Shown: positions 1 through 8,821 of the stretch, one piece after another
Layout of the letters: every line of letters starts with the position of its first letter
Position numbering within the stretch: the stretch's first letter is position 1
NCBI GenBank assembly: GCA_002731275.1
Contig: PCBK01000188.1
Location: forward strand, 1 to 64,000
DNA length: 64,000 nucleotides
Source: Deltaproteobacteria bacterium
Lineage (GTDB): Bacteria; Myxococcota_C; UBA6777
Direction of reading: 5' to 3'
Position numbers and translations under genes: made by a program
Notes under the pieces: model-generated
The model's database searches: none
What the model was told of the DNA's origin: nothing
The model's input: the letters and a program-made list of their open reading frames with translations, nothing else

Positions 1-110
1 GAGAGTTTGTTGAGGCATATGTTGCAAAGCGTACGGAGCAAACGTCCTCATAGGACGCTTTGCTTTGGACGCAAGTGCAACGTCTGCCGGAGCAGTTTTC
101 AAGTCTCCAA
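1..110 (+). repeat. Family B intergenic repeat, copy B1 (5' part cut by window edge)
   Basis: The first ~105 bases are nearly identical to 15180-15285: the same GAGAGTTTGTTGAGGC start, the same GTCCTcatAGGAC hairpin (44-56) and the same tail around ACGTCTGCCGG. The upstream hairpins of the family are missing because the window begins inside the element. Confidence 0.85.
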
Positions 111-162
111 CAGCTCGCGAGCACATCGTAGGGGGTGTCGTTACCTAAGTTATATATGGTGG

Positions 163-190
163 TTGACATGTGTTGTTAGCCTATGATACT
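163..190 (+). promoter_or_regulatory. Possible sigma-70-type promoter
   Basis: A perfect TTGACA at 163-168 is followed after 16 bases by GATACT (185-190), a 4/6 match to the -10 consensus. It lies 70 bases upstream of the ATG at 260. The -10 is imperfect, so this is tentative. Confidence 0.35.
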
Positions 191-259
191 CAGGTGTACA
201 TTCTTGTTTCTGAATAACCTTTGGCCCCGGTATATCCAGGGGGATATGAGAGTATACTT

Positions 260-1012
260 ATGGCACAATCTGCGATAGTCGATCAACTCATCAAGCGTTT
301 TAACAACGCTGAGAGTATCCACAAGACGTATGGTTCGTCTTTGTCGAAGAGCCTGGATGGGCTTTTTGTGGAGAGCACGAAGGACGCGAAGCCTGTATCA
401 AGTACCTTTTTGGATTATCAGTTTTCGTTGGTTAAGCATATTGTCGATGAGTTGGCTGCAGCTGATCGTGATGTGATCAGGGAGTCTGGCGAAGACATTG
501 ACGCGATCAATTTTCGCGATCGTGTGAATGTGGAGACGCGTGAGGGGACATCTTCTTTGAAGCAGACTTTGGGGGGGATTTTTGGTGAAGAGATCCTGAA
601 TACCCTTGGTTTGAATGGTCCAATCGCAAGTGATCCTGTGGTTTTGTCGCGGACGCTCAAGAGCGCGTATGAGATCTCTCTTGAGCTCAAAGAGATGCCC
701 AAACCGACCAATTCGTTCATGCCAAAATGGGAGGTTGGTCAATTGCAGGGGATGTTGAAGGGGCTCTCGGGCAAGTTGGGTGATGCGATCACCAAGACAA
801 ACATCGAGAAGAAGGAGACACAAGAGGCGCAAATCAAGCGTCGCGAGTTGTTGTCGAAGGCACGCAACGCGCTCATTTCTTTCGATCATCTCCTTGAGAA
901 CTATGCTCGCCTTGTTGGCAACACTGAACTTGTCAGCCGCATTCGTCCGACAGGAGGGCGTCCCAAAAAGAACAATGATACACCTGCGCCTCCTGTGAAT
1001 CCGGTTTCTTGA
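260..1012 (+). CDS. Hypothetical helical protein
   Basis: This encodes a soluble protein of about 250 residues that I do not recognise. It has no signal peptide and no membrane segment. The sequence is rich in charged and helix-favouring residues, and its last ~25 residues are a low-complexity Pro/Lys/Asn tail (GGRPKKNNDTPAPPVNPVS). The ATG at 260 is preferred, with a weak GAGAG about 7 bases upstream; an in-frame TTG at 221 would add 13 residues. The gene follows a family B repeat and a possible promoter at 163-190, and it stands alone. No function is proposed. Confidence 0.75.
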   Translation: MAQSAIVDQLIKRFNNAESIHKTYGSSLSKSLDGLFVESTKDAKPVSSTFLDYQFSLVKHIVDELAAADRDVIRESGEDIDAINFRDRVNVETREGTSSLKQTLGGIFGEEILNTLGLNGPIASDPVVLSRTLKSAYEISLELKEMPKPTNSFMPKWEVGQLQGMLKGLSGKLGDAITKTNIEKKETQEAQIKRRELLSKARNALISFDHLLENYARLVGNTELVSRIRPTGGRPKKNNDTPAPPVNPVS

Positions 1013-1560
1013 GCTGGGGCAGGCTGGAAAAGCTTTCTTCTTGTGACCTTTGGTGACCAAGAAAAACATGTTTTTGGTGTTTGGGGTTGCTTGGATGACT
1101 TCAAGAAGATGTTTTGTTGTGTTCGGTGTAGGTTTGGATGCTCTTTTTTGATCGTGTAAAGGGAGCGGAGCTGCTCTGGACGCGATAAAAGTCTCACTTG
1201 AAGGCTTCCAAGGCGCTTCAGGCGCGTCATAAGTCTCACTTGAAGGCTTCTGAGTTGCTTGGAACGGATGAAATTGATTTTTTGATCCGTTGGTAGGAGA
1301 GCAAGGCGAAGAAAAAGATGTTTTGAAGTCTTCTGGGTTGCTTTTGGTGGGATTGGACGTGGTTTTTTTGCGTTGGGTGTTGCTCAGAAGGCTTTGGATG
1401 AGCAAAAACTCGTGTTTTAAGCAGCTTCTGAGGTCTTGAAGGAGACTTCGAAGACATTCTCGGAACCGAAACGCCCTCCAACACAAGCAAAAGAAGCGTT
1501 TATATGTCTCCAAGCTCAAGAGCCCAACAATCACTAGACGTCAACACTTGGATTACGCAA
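1013..1560. repeat. Gene-free region with degenerate direct repeats
   Basis: No convincing gene lies here; long minus-strand frames lack start signals and are compositional shadows. The words AAGTCTCACTTGAAGGCTTC (1189-1208 and 1231-1250, exact 20-base copies), GATGTTTTG and GGTTGCTT recur. This suggests decayed tandem repetition or the remnant of a repeat-rich gene. Confidence 0.5.
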
Positions 1561-1723
1561 AATGGGCACAGCCCATTGCATTGCGAGTGTCCTCTTCGTA
1601 TAAAAAAGCGTCGATGAATTTCCAGAAAGATTGTAAGGACATTGAGTCTGAAAAAGGAACTCCTCAATACATGAAAAAGTGGAGAGCGTTAAAAGAACGG
1701 CACTTTGGCAAAAGGGCAACACC

Positions 1724-2254
1724 ATGAAATATCTCTTTCTGCTCATCGTTTTCTTCCTTTGCCTCGTGACTTTCGCGAAAACGTCACAAGCATGTATCTG
1801 TTCATGCGGAAAAAAGAAAGCCTGGTGCAAAGATAGCAAAGTTTGGTGGATCACTGAGGAAACCTGTGGTCGCGAGTGTGGATGTCGAAAAAATTGCACA
1901 CCGACTTGCAAAGGTGACGTATTGGATCTCTGTCGCTTTGGTTGTCGTACGAACAAAGTCATCACTGATTTTCGTGGTATAAAGAGCATAGCTATGCACC
2001 TATGCAACCCATTTCCATCGGAGAATGGGGAAACTGAAAGCGGCTCTCAAGCGGATGGACAAAAAGGCCATGATGTTGATGGTGGAACCTCTCAAGAGCC
2101 AAACGGAAAGAACAAGGATGGCTCCTCAACGCCAAAAACGTTTCCTGGCTGTGTGTGCTCTGCAAAGGGTACCAACAACTTTGACCTGTCGTGGCTTTTG
2201 TTTTTCATGCTCGCTTTTTTTTACAGTAAGAGCAAGCAAACGTCGATCTCATAG
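1724..2254 (+). CDS. Small exported Cys-rich protein with MYXO-CTERM-like tail
   Basis: The protein has about 176 residues. A signal peptide (MKYLFLLIVFFLCLVTFAKT) is followed by a cysteine-rich module (CICSCGKKKAWC ... CGRECGCRKNC) with roughly 15 cysteines in the first 100 residues. A hydrophilic Gly/Ser/Asp/Lys linker comes next. The C-terminus has the motif GCVC, a short linker, a hydrophobic stretch (LSWLLFFMLAFFY) and a basic end, which is the layout of MYXO-CTERM sorting signals processed by myxosortase. The ATG at 1724 has AAAAGGG 7 bases upstream; the longer in-frame start at 1679 would put a hydrophilic extension before the signal peptide. It is probably anchored at the cell surface. 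The function of the cysteine module is unknown. Confidence 0.75.
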   Translation: MKYLFLLIVFFLCLVTFAKTSQACICSCGKKKAWCKDSKVWWITEETCGRECGCRKNCTPTCKGDVLDLCRFGCRTNKVITDFRGIKSIAMHLCNPFPSENGETESGSQADGQKGHDVDGGTSQEPNGKNKDGSSTPKTFPGCVCSAKGTNNFDLSWLLFFMLAFFYSKSKQTSIS

Positions 2255-2465
2255 ATAATTCGTTTTCCTTCCAAATATCCTTCTTCCGTCGAGGCTCTGG
2301 TTTGCTCCGAAAGCAAGCTCAGACTTTGATGACGTTCTTATGTAAAGTCTCAAGGCTTGGAACATATAGAAGTATGCAGTGGTCGACAATACTTCTATGT
2401 GCGGATTCGTAGGTGTCAGGACAAGACGCCTCCACACACACAAGTTGGCTGGTAAGGTGCGCAGC

Positions 2466-2867
2466 ATGATGAAAGAGTCCGAGATACTTGTGGCAGATAC
2501 AACAGCGACTTTCTCTGCTGACCTAGCCTCATTCACAATTCGAGTTACCGATAGCGGCTATTATGAGAAGGTCAGCACTTCATGGTCTGCGGAAGCTGGC
2601 GAAAAAGAGGTGAAAACTGATGGTTACCTCTCTCAAGCAGATCTGGGCCGTATCAAGTCTCTGCGGGGGTTACTGATTCAAGCCAAGCCCAAGGATATGT
2701 GCTATGATGACGTCGGGCTAAGATCAGTGATGTACAGGCTCAAGGATGGCTCGATTCAAAATGTTCACCGCCAAGGAACAGGTGTGAGCAGGAAGGCAAA
2801 GGATGACCCGTTCGAGAAGGCCTGGAAAGTGATTCTCGAAATCATCGCCAGCCAACAAGACGTTTGA
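2466..2867 (+). CDS. Hypothetical protein
   Basis: This is a small soluble protein (about 133 residues) with alternating beta-like and helical segments; I do not recognise the family. The ATG at 2466 has AAGG 8 bases upstream. In-frame GTG 2379 and ATG 2397 would add a basic stretch (RTRRLHTHKLAGK) that lacks a ribosome-binding site. The C-terminus is a likely amphipathic helix (DDPFEKAWKVILEIIA). There is no signal peptide. Confidence 0.6.
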   Translation: MMKESEILVADTTATFSADLASFTIRVTDSGYYEKVSTSWSAEAGEKEVKTDGYLSQADLGRIKSLRGLLIQAKPKDMCYDDVGLRSVMYRLKDGSIQNVHRQGTGVSRKAKDDPFEKAWKVILEIIASQQDV

Positions 2868-2977
2868 GCGGACGTGGCTTCGCCGCGCCACTCGACTTGG
2901 ACGTTCTCTTTCATTTTCATCCAGGTCAAGCTCTTCACATTCAAGCTCGGTAAACATGGTACATTTCAGGTCGCCAC

Positions 2978-3487
2978 ATGAGCAAAAGAAACACGAGCGC
3001 CGAGCTGAGGACTCTTCTTGCAAATACAAACCACGACGATCTCTGGAGAAGGACTTTCTGGGACTTGCTCTACTACGTGGACACGTCCGAATCACCAGAA
3101 AATATCGAGCTTTGGCGACGATACTGTGAGGAGCACAAAGAACTCATTCCATCACCACTTTTTTCGTTCGGCTCTCTCGATGAACTCGAAGAAATGAGTG
3201 AGTATGCACCATTCATTTCCTTTGGACTTGACCTCTCATATACCGACTGTCGCGATGATGAGCTCAAATACATCATCGAATCCCCCATCCTCAAACTCAC
3301 GAAGTTTCTCGACCTAAGAGGAAATTTGCTCGGTCATCAGTCAGCCGAGCTTCTTGCCAACTCCCTAAAGCTTCAACACCTTGAAGAACTTCAGATCTCC
3401 GACAATCCCATCAATGAACATGGATACGAACTCATCGCCAACTCTCCCTACTTGTGCGATGCCATCAAAAAACAATACAAATCATAA
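2978..3487 (+). CDS. Short leucine-rich-repeat protein (LRR-1)
   Basis: The protein has 169 residues. The N-terminal ~75 residues contain ELWRRYCEEHKE, then two to three leucine-rich repeats of ribonuclease-inhibitor type (KLTKFLDLRGNLLGHQSAEL, HLEELQISDNPINEHGYEL). Its architecture matches the larger protein at 6558-7466: the same N-terminal region with a Trp/Tyr-Cys motif, then SxxFSFGSLDELxEM against TVTTVERFLEWHEAAP, then LRRs ending in GYE(L/V). They are paralogues, this one with fewer repeats. LRRs of this type serve protein-protein binding. There is no secretion signal, so it is probably cytoplasmic. Confidence 0.75.
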   Translation: MSKRNTSAELRTLLANTNHDDLWRRTFWDLLYYVDTSESPENIELWRRYCEEHKELIPSPLFSFGSLDELEEMSEYAPFISFGLDLSYTDCRDDELKYIIESPILKLTKFLDLRGNLLGHQSAELLANSLKLQHLEELQISDNPINEHGYELIANSPYLCDAIKKQYKS

Positions 3488-4103
3488 CGTTCCGAACACC
3501 GACGAAGTCGGAATACAAACGATATGCACGAGGGCGATGTGATGTGAGCTGGGGTGATATTGATGTGGTGACATCGATGTGGTTGTGACGTTCGGTGATG
3601 CTCTTTCTTGTGGGTCGGGAGCCGAACTGGGGTTGTGGAGAGGAGAGGGCGTGAATCTTTTTGGGGGAGGGGAGGCGTATTTGGGGGGGGTGTTGTTTGG
3701 TGTCATGTTGCTGGGATGCTTTTTGAGTGTGTTTGCTGTGATTGTGTTCAGTGACACGGTGTCACCCCAAAAATTCAGGTGTGGTACTTTCTGAATGGGA
3801 ATGATCGCCTGTAGGTCAGGTTTTGTGGGGCTTTGAGGTGTTGGCGTTTGCTCACAGGCAAGCGAGAGGACTTTTGACTGAAATTCCTCCGCGAGTGAGT
3901 TCAAGATATCACTTGACAGGTGTGCGATATTTGGACATACTCTGTTGATATCTGAACAACTATTGTGAAGAGCATCAAAAAAGCGGACAAACATTGAATG
4001 AGTTCAATAGAATAGCAAGTTCGGGCGTAACTTTCAATTTGTTCTTTCAATCTTATAACTTCTTAACTATTTTTAGCTATACATTCATTTTTGAGGAGTT
4101 TTC
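3488..4103. other. Gene-free stretch with a family A remnant
   Basis: CCGACgaaGTCGG at 3499-3511, followed by ACAAACGAT, resembles the outer hairpin of family A and sits 12 bases after the stop codon of LRR-1. From 3550 to 3770 the strand is strongly G/T-skewed. A minus-strand frame (3482-3994) lacks a ribosome-binding site and turns Pro/Ser/Thr-rich, so I do not call it. From about 4020 the DNA becomes AT-rich. Confidence 0.5.
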
Positions 4104-5363
4104 ATGAACAACCAATTATCAGATGATTTAATAGTTAACAATCTTTTTACGGTCGCACAACGCTTTTTGCCGGAGCAAGCTCCTAGAGATTGGTGGTGGT
4201 TAATCCGGAACTTTCATCATCATCTACATCAACTACCACGACTATATGATTTCGATGAAGAATATACTTCTGAAGGATGCTATAAACTACTGGAGGAAGT
4301 TATTTTTCAAGGTGTCGAATTACAAGATGTCGAATTACAAGATGTCGAATTAGTTGATAGCAAAGTAGCTAGTCTAAAAAAACTATTTCTTGATGTGTAC
4401 AATTCTGATGTCATTACACCGGAAACAGGTAGAAATCTTTTTCTTTCTTTGTCTGACAATATGTTACGACACCTAACAGGCTTGCGGGATTCGTTTCTAC
4501 AAAAATCTGAAATGAATAATGCTCTTTTTCTTCCCGAGACACTTTGTAAGACCAATAAGCTTGGAGAGTTAGTTGAATTGGAAAGGATCGAATCTTTCTA
4601 CAGCTATCTTAGAGGGGGCGGTGTTGCTGAAGCTGTTATTGATCTGTTGATTCACAATTTGAGACTTATTACACGTGAGATGTATGACGAAGCATTGGTA
4701 TACATTTCTGATGCTATTCGCAATTTTGTAGGGGGGGATGATTACGCAATACAAGTTAAGTGTAAACAAAATGAAAGTGGTAGCTACATTCTACCTCAAC
4801 TAAATTTGCATCGAGAACCTTCTTGCATATTGTTCTATCCGGGGGCTCAACAACAAGAACATGATGAGTTTTATAAGAATATGGAGTTTGTTGTCAATAA
4901 TAAGATTAAGCTTGTTCGGTTAGATGATGCCGCTTACGCTGCAACACAACTCAAAGAAGATATGCTAATGCTTAGGCATCAAGGGTATGGCCTATCAAAT
5001 TATATGATCTGCTTGGTTGGAATTTCTTACTATGCAATTGAGCGATTGATTCACATTTATCCAAGCGTAGACATTAAAGCATATTATCGGATTCCAACTG
5101 TTGATGAAATATTGGACATTGAACTGTTAGAGGAACTGGAAGATAGGATGAGAAATGATAATTGCCATCGTGGTTGGTTCAATTTTAAAGCTGTTCTTAC
5201 AGCATTATGGTGCAAAGTTCCTGATAATTTTGTTGGTATCTTAAAAAGGAGCGGAGCTACAAGTAATGGTCAATCAATAAATAAATGTCATGGTGAAACT
5301 CCTGAGTGGATTATTGATGATTTGAACAGATTTCTCCCTCCGTACTATGATAATCCTTCTTGA
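4104..5363 (+). CDS. Unrecognised AT-rich, probably horizontally acquired gene
   Basis: The protein has 419 residues, no signal peptide and no membrane helices, and I cannot assign it to a family. GAGGAG lies 5-6 bases before the ATG. A perfect 15-bp tandem duplication (4314-4343, plus a partial third unit) gives VELQDVELQDVEL. The C-terminal half has a mixed alpha/beta pattern (SCILFYPGAQQQEHDEFY; IKLVRLDDAAYA; YMICLVGISYYAIERLIHIY) like a Rossmann-type or TIR-like fold, but no diagnostic motif was seen. Bases 4081-4140 are 27% GC by hand count, far below the neighbours. The gap before the next gene is short. A defence or phage-derived role is possible but speculative. Confidence 0.75.
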   Translation: MNNQLSDDLIVNNLFTVAQRFLPEQAPRDWWWLIRNFHHHLHQLPRLYDFDEEYTSEGCYKLLEEVIFQGVELQDVELQDVELVDSKVASLKKLFLDVYNSDVITPETGRNLFLSLSDNMLRHLTGLRDSFLQKSEMNNALFLPETLCKTNKLGELVELERIESFYSYLRGGGVAEAVIDLLIHNLRLITREMYDEALVYISDAIRNFVGGDDYAIQVKCKQNESGSYILPQLNLHREPSCILFYPGAQQQEHDEFYKNMEFVVNNKIKLVRLDDAAYAATQLKEDMLMLRHQGYGLSNYMICLVGISYYAIERLIHIYPSVDIKAYYRIPTVDEILDIELLEELEDRMRNDNCHRGWFNFKAVLTALWCKVPDNFVGILKRSGATSNGQSINKCHGETPEWIIDDLNRFLPPYYDNPS

Positions 5364-5415
5364 ATCTCATTACCGGACACTTTTGATCATAACAAGTGAG
5401 GCGGCAGGTAGACCA

Positions 5416-6201
5416 ATGCACATTCGAATAATCCAGTGGAACATTCGGATCAATTCTGACACAGGGGCTATTCTAGAACTGTTGCGCTCGGAGGTTCGGA
5501 CACCGACTATCGTTCATCTTCAGGAAGTCTCGGAATTCGCATTTTCTATGTTGCATACTCATCTTCAACCTACAGGTTCTGCATTTAGCTTGGAGTATCG
5601 ACGGCCTGGAAAGAACGAAGGCCGTAATCGCCGTATGGGTGTGGCTACTCTCGCCTTCGGGGCTGCAATCGTAAAATCCGACTTGGTGAAGCGGTCGGTG
5701 TTTCCGGAGCGCACCCTTGTAGCAGAAGTCGAGGTGGGAGGAACTTTTGTCAGAACCTTAAATTTTCATTCACTTACTGGCGTTGATTACAAAAAAGCCA
5801 AGTCGTCAAATTTTGCCTCACTCGCCGATTTTCTCGAATCTGAGTCCATTGATTTTCTATGTTGCGATGCCAACGAGCCAAAAGTTGATAGCCTTAACTG
5901 GGCTGAGGTCGAGTTCTTCAACAATCGGGATAAAGGCCGATGCGCCGCAATGATTTTCGGTGAATCACCTCAGCATGCGCTCTTTGATTCTTTCAAGGTT
6001 CATTTGCAGAATATTGGCGAGGGCATCGAGGGCTCTCCCCTTGCGGTTTCGCACGTTGTAACCGGACGGTATCCACGTCGATACGACCACATATTCCACA
6101 GTCCTCAGTGGGAAGTAGAGGCAATGAGCTACGATTATGAATCAGCGAAGAAGGCAACGAGCGACCACGCAGTTGTCGTGGCGGATTTCAGCTATGTGTA
6201 G
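5416..6201 (+). CDS. Endonuclease/exonuclease/phosphatase-fold protein
   Basis: The protein has about 261 residues of the EEP (DNase I-like) superfamily. Visible elements are an early beta strand with the Asn motif (IIQWNIR), HLQEV carrying the metal-binding Glu, NFHSL, CCDANEP (the D-x-N of the active site), RYDHIF and the terminal SDHAVVVADF with the catalytic Asp-His. These are the metal-dependent phosphodiesterase residues; the substrate (nucleic acid, lipid or other) cannot be told. The start at 5416 is chosen because the EEP fold begins at once and AGG lies 7 bases upstream; an in-frame start at 5347 overlaps the preceding gene. An attC-like sequence follows the stop, so this may once have been an integron cassette. 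Confidence 0.8.
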   Translation: MHIRIIQWNIRINSDTGAILELLRSEVRTPTIVHLQEVSEFAFSMLHTHLQPTGSAFSLEYRRPGKNEGRNRRMGVATLAFGAAIVKSDLVKRSVFPERTLVAEVEVGGTFVRTLNFHSLTGVDYKKAKSSNFASLADFLESESIDFLCCDANEPKVDSLNWAEVEFFNNRDKGRCAAMIFGESPQHALFDSFKVHLQNIGEGIEGSPLAVSHVVTGRYPRRYDHIFHSPQWEVEAMSYDYESAKKATSDHAVVVADFSYV

Positions 6202-6557
6202 TAAGCCGTCGCCTGACAAGTCGCTGCGGCTGACGTTTGGCCCACTGCCCATTTTTTCTACCGCAAAACCCGCCATCGTTTCAAATGCCGATGAGCTTGG
6301 TTATTGGGGAGGTGGGAACATCGTCTTCCTCATGACAGCCGGCCTGAGGGTGCACAGTGAGTCCTTGCTGCAAACTGGAACCCAAAGTCGAGATTGATGA
6401 ATGTGCTTTAAAGACGGTTGCGTGCTTTTCATCACCAAGTCAGCGACACATCACCACCTCACCTCACATAAACGTAACCGGGTGAGCCAAAGACCCTGGA
6501 ATCCATCAAGAGCGCAAAAGTAAAATCAGCGTGAGCTTGCGCAAAGGGATGAATTGA
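6202..6557. other. Intergenic region beginning with an attC-like half site
   Basis: Immediately after the stop codon, 6213-6245 reads GCCTGACAAGTCGCTGCGG, then CTGACGTTTGGCC. This resembles the 5' half (R'' and L'' boxes) of integron attC sites (consensus RYYYAAC plus AAGTCGCTGC). No matching 3' half with GTTRRRY and complementary arm was found downstream. The rest holds no gene I can support. Confidence 0.35.
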
Positions 6558-7466
6558 ATGACAATACATAAACTTAATGTCGATAAATCCGAGAATACAG
6601 AGACATTCGCAAAGTTGAGAGAGCTCTTGAGCTCTGCGGAACATGAAAGAGATCATCAATCTTGGACGTATGAGTTTCGTACGCTACTTTTGGAAAACTA
6701 CAGAGCTCGGCCTGATATTCATCAACAACTCTGGATCCCATATTGCACGCAACACTTGGAGGAATTTGAAACTCTACAGTGGACCGTCACTACTGTTGAA
6801 CGCTTTCTCGAATGGCATGAAGCTGCTCCTTTTGTCGAGTTTCGGCTTGAATTCAACTCTCGAAGTGGCGGAGATTGGATTCTGCAAAAAATTGCAGCCT
6901 CTCCAGGAACTCAGATGCTTGTCGAAATTCAAGCAATGGACAATGAGATTATGGATGAAGGTCTTATCGCACTTGCAAACTCTCCTTATACAAGTCATCT
7001 TCGAATTCTGCACCTTGGAACAAACCACATAGGAAGTGAAGGAGTTGAAGCATTAATTTGCTCTCCAACGATACGCAATTTAGAAGTGTTGAACTTAAGC
7101 GAAAATGAACTATGGGACAAACAGCTAACTGCAATCGTCAATTCGAACAATATGAGACATTTGCGTGTTCTCGATGTCTCCCACAACAAAATAAGTGACA
7201 AAGGTCTTGAAACATTGGCTAATTCAAATAAGTTGGAAAGTCTTGAAAGGATCACATTGCGTGGGAATCGGGATATAAGTCGCCAAGGTTATGAAGTCTT
7301 GATCTTGTCGGAAGCTATGCCGAAAAAAGTACGGCGCGACCTGTTGAAGGAAATACGTACTGACCACTTAATTGAACTCGCAAATCAACTTGGGATGGAA
7401 GTTAAGCCAGAGCATCCAAGAGAGGAAATGATTGAATGGATATGGCAGAATATGGCGGATTTGTAG
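6558..7466 (+). CDS. Leucine-rich-repeat protein (LRR-2)
   Basis: The protein has 302 residues. The N-terminal helical region (to ~95) is shared with the protein at 2978-3487. Four to five ribonuclease-inhibitor-type LRRs follow (~105-235), for example LRILHLGTNHIGSEGVEAL, LEVLNLSENELWDKQLTAI, LRVLDVSHNKISDKGLETL and LERITLRGNRDISRQGYEVL. The C-terminal ~40 residues (HLIELANQLGMEVKPEHPRE) look like a SAP/HeH-type helix-loop-helix. AAAGGG lies 10 bases before the ATG. There is no signal peptide. The role is probably protein binding; the partner is unknown. Confidence 0.8.
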   Translation: MTIHKLNVDKSENTETFAKLRELLSSAEHERDHQSWTYEFRTLLLENYRARPDIHQQLWIPYCTQHLEEFETLQWTVTTVERFLEWHEAAPFVEFRLEFNSRSGGDWILQKIAASPGTQMLVEIQAMDNEIMDEGLIALANSPYTSHLRILHLGTNHIGSEGVEALICSPTIRNLEVLNLSENELWDKQLTAIVNSNNMRHLRVLDVSHNKISDKGLETLANSNKLESLERITLRGNRDISRQGYEVLILSEAMPKKVRRDLLKEIRTDHLIELANQLGMEVKPEHPREEMIEWIWQNMADL

Positions 7467-7914
7467 TAACCGGACGAGCCGGTACGTCTTTGAAAAATCC
7501 TGTGTGTTGATATGATGGTAGGTTTATTTTTGTGTAGATGCCCAGTTTTGAGGGAGTCAATCTTCGATGTCTTCGGAGGGATGTGTTTTGATTCGAACCA
7601 AACTCTTCCAATGCTCATATCGGTGGGCTTGGTGGAGAGGTCGATACGAATGCTGAAGGGAATTGAAATCATGACAATTTGGAAAGTTTATGAGCAAGTG
7701 TTGCGAAGAATCGAGCATCAGGAGTTTGTGCAAACTCAACGATGATGTCATTTGGCAAATACATACTGACATTCGAGCTTTCAGAAGGATTCATCGATTT
7801 GGCTTCGAGGAAATCGACGTTTTATGCAAATGACTTATTTTGAACAATGCCCCCTTCACAAACGTACACTCCAGCTAGAGCATTTGGTATCATGTCCTGA
7901 AATCTGGAGTACGT
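7467..7914. other. Gene-free stretch
   Basis: A 77-codon plus-strand frame (7512-7745) has no ribosome-binding site and no recognisable features. I see no convincing gene, repeat or RNA here. Confidence 0.4.
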
Positions 7915-8658
7915 ATGCAATTGGATGATTTGTTCCTTAATCCCGCCTATCAAACCTACCTTGAAATAAAAAAGAGCCCATTTGCTGATCAACTTTCATT
8001 CGTGTATTGGGGGCCTTGTGAGTTCTCTGTTTGCACTCATCTCCAAGATTACAACACCAGGCTTCAAAAGGTTGGTGAGTATTGGTACAGATGGACCTCG
8101 ACACCCAACAGAAGGCTACTGAAATTCGCCTCCCTTGAGGATGTGTTTTTGTACAAGAATCCCATCTCGTGTCCTGAATCCGAGTTTTCCGATCCGGAGT
8201 GGCGTTTGTTTTGTGATGAGTCCCAACAACATGAATACGAAGCTCTCGGCTGGTTTGAGGATGTTCAATATAAGGAGCCCGACATCAACACAAGGGCTTC
8301 AGATACGACTCTTATTCCGTGGCCATTCCCTTGCTCAGGCTTCAAACTGCTCATTTTGGATCACATTATCTCTCGGCAATTGCGCACATACATGTCCGAA
8401 CAAACCGATATGTGGTATGCCGGTTCCATTGTGAGTCATCCTCTTCAGTACCAATCCCCCATACCACCCAAGCGTTTCCCATTTGGCTTCTCATGTGAAA
8501 ATGCTCCCTTTCTGACAAACGCCTCCTATACAAATTGCGCCAGATTTCAGTTTTACAAAGAAGCTCTTGCTGTGAGAGCCAAAGACAAGTCTTTTCTGCG
8601 AGCATTGACACCACCAGCTTCCGAAGAGATACAGAAAGCCGCAGAACTGTATGCTTGA
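7915..8658 (+). CDS. Hypothetical protein rich in aromatic residues
   Basis: The protein has 247 residues, is soluble, has no signal peptide and belongs to no family I recognise. It is notably rich in Trp, Tyr, Phe and Pro (SFVYWGPCEF, GEYWYRWTSTP, DPEWRLFC, LIPWPFPCSGFKLL). GGAG 5 bases before the ATG supports the start. It stands alone; the ankyrin membrane protein follows after ~160 bases. Confidence 0.75.
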   Translation: MQLDDLFLNPAYQTYLEIKKSPFADQLSFVYWGPCEFSVCTHLQDYNTRLQKVGEYWYRWTSTPNRRLLKFASLEDVFLYKNPISCPESEFSDPEWRLFCDESQQHEYEALGWFEDVQYKEPDINTRASDTTLIPWPFPCSGFKLLILDHIISRQLRTYMSEQTDMWYAGSIVSHPLQYQSPIPPKRFPFGFSCENAPFLTNASYTNCARFQFYKEALAVRAKDKSFLRALTPPASEEIQKAAELYA

Positions 8659-8821
8659 CGCATCTCCTCGGATGTTGTCACAGGGGGATTGGAGTTTTGT
8701 GGATGTCTTCGATGCTGTGGTCCATCGGGGTTTTGCGTTGACAAGCATGAAAAGCATGGTATCGTCGGTTTTTTGTCTCTGTGAACGGCAACCTCTCTCT
8801 TTCGGAAAGCACGTGAGTCCC

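Noticed and set aside
398-1534. Long minus-strand open frame opposite the first gene and the region after it
   Set aside because: It overlaps a better-supported plus-strand gene, has no ribosome-binding site and shows an unnatural composition.
3482-3994. Minus-strand 170-codon frame
   Set aside because: There is no Shine-Dalgarno, and the second half is Pro/Ser/Thr text produced by a G/T-skewed strand. The first half looks somewhat protein-like, so a small chance remains.
6213-6440. Complete integron attC site
   Set aside because: Only a 5'-half-like sequence is present; no complementary arm or GTTRRRY box was found.
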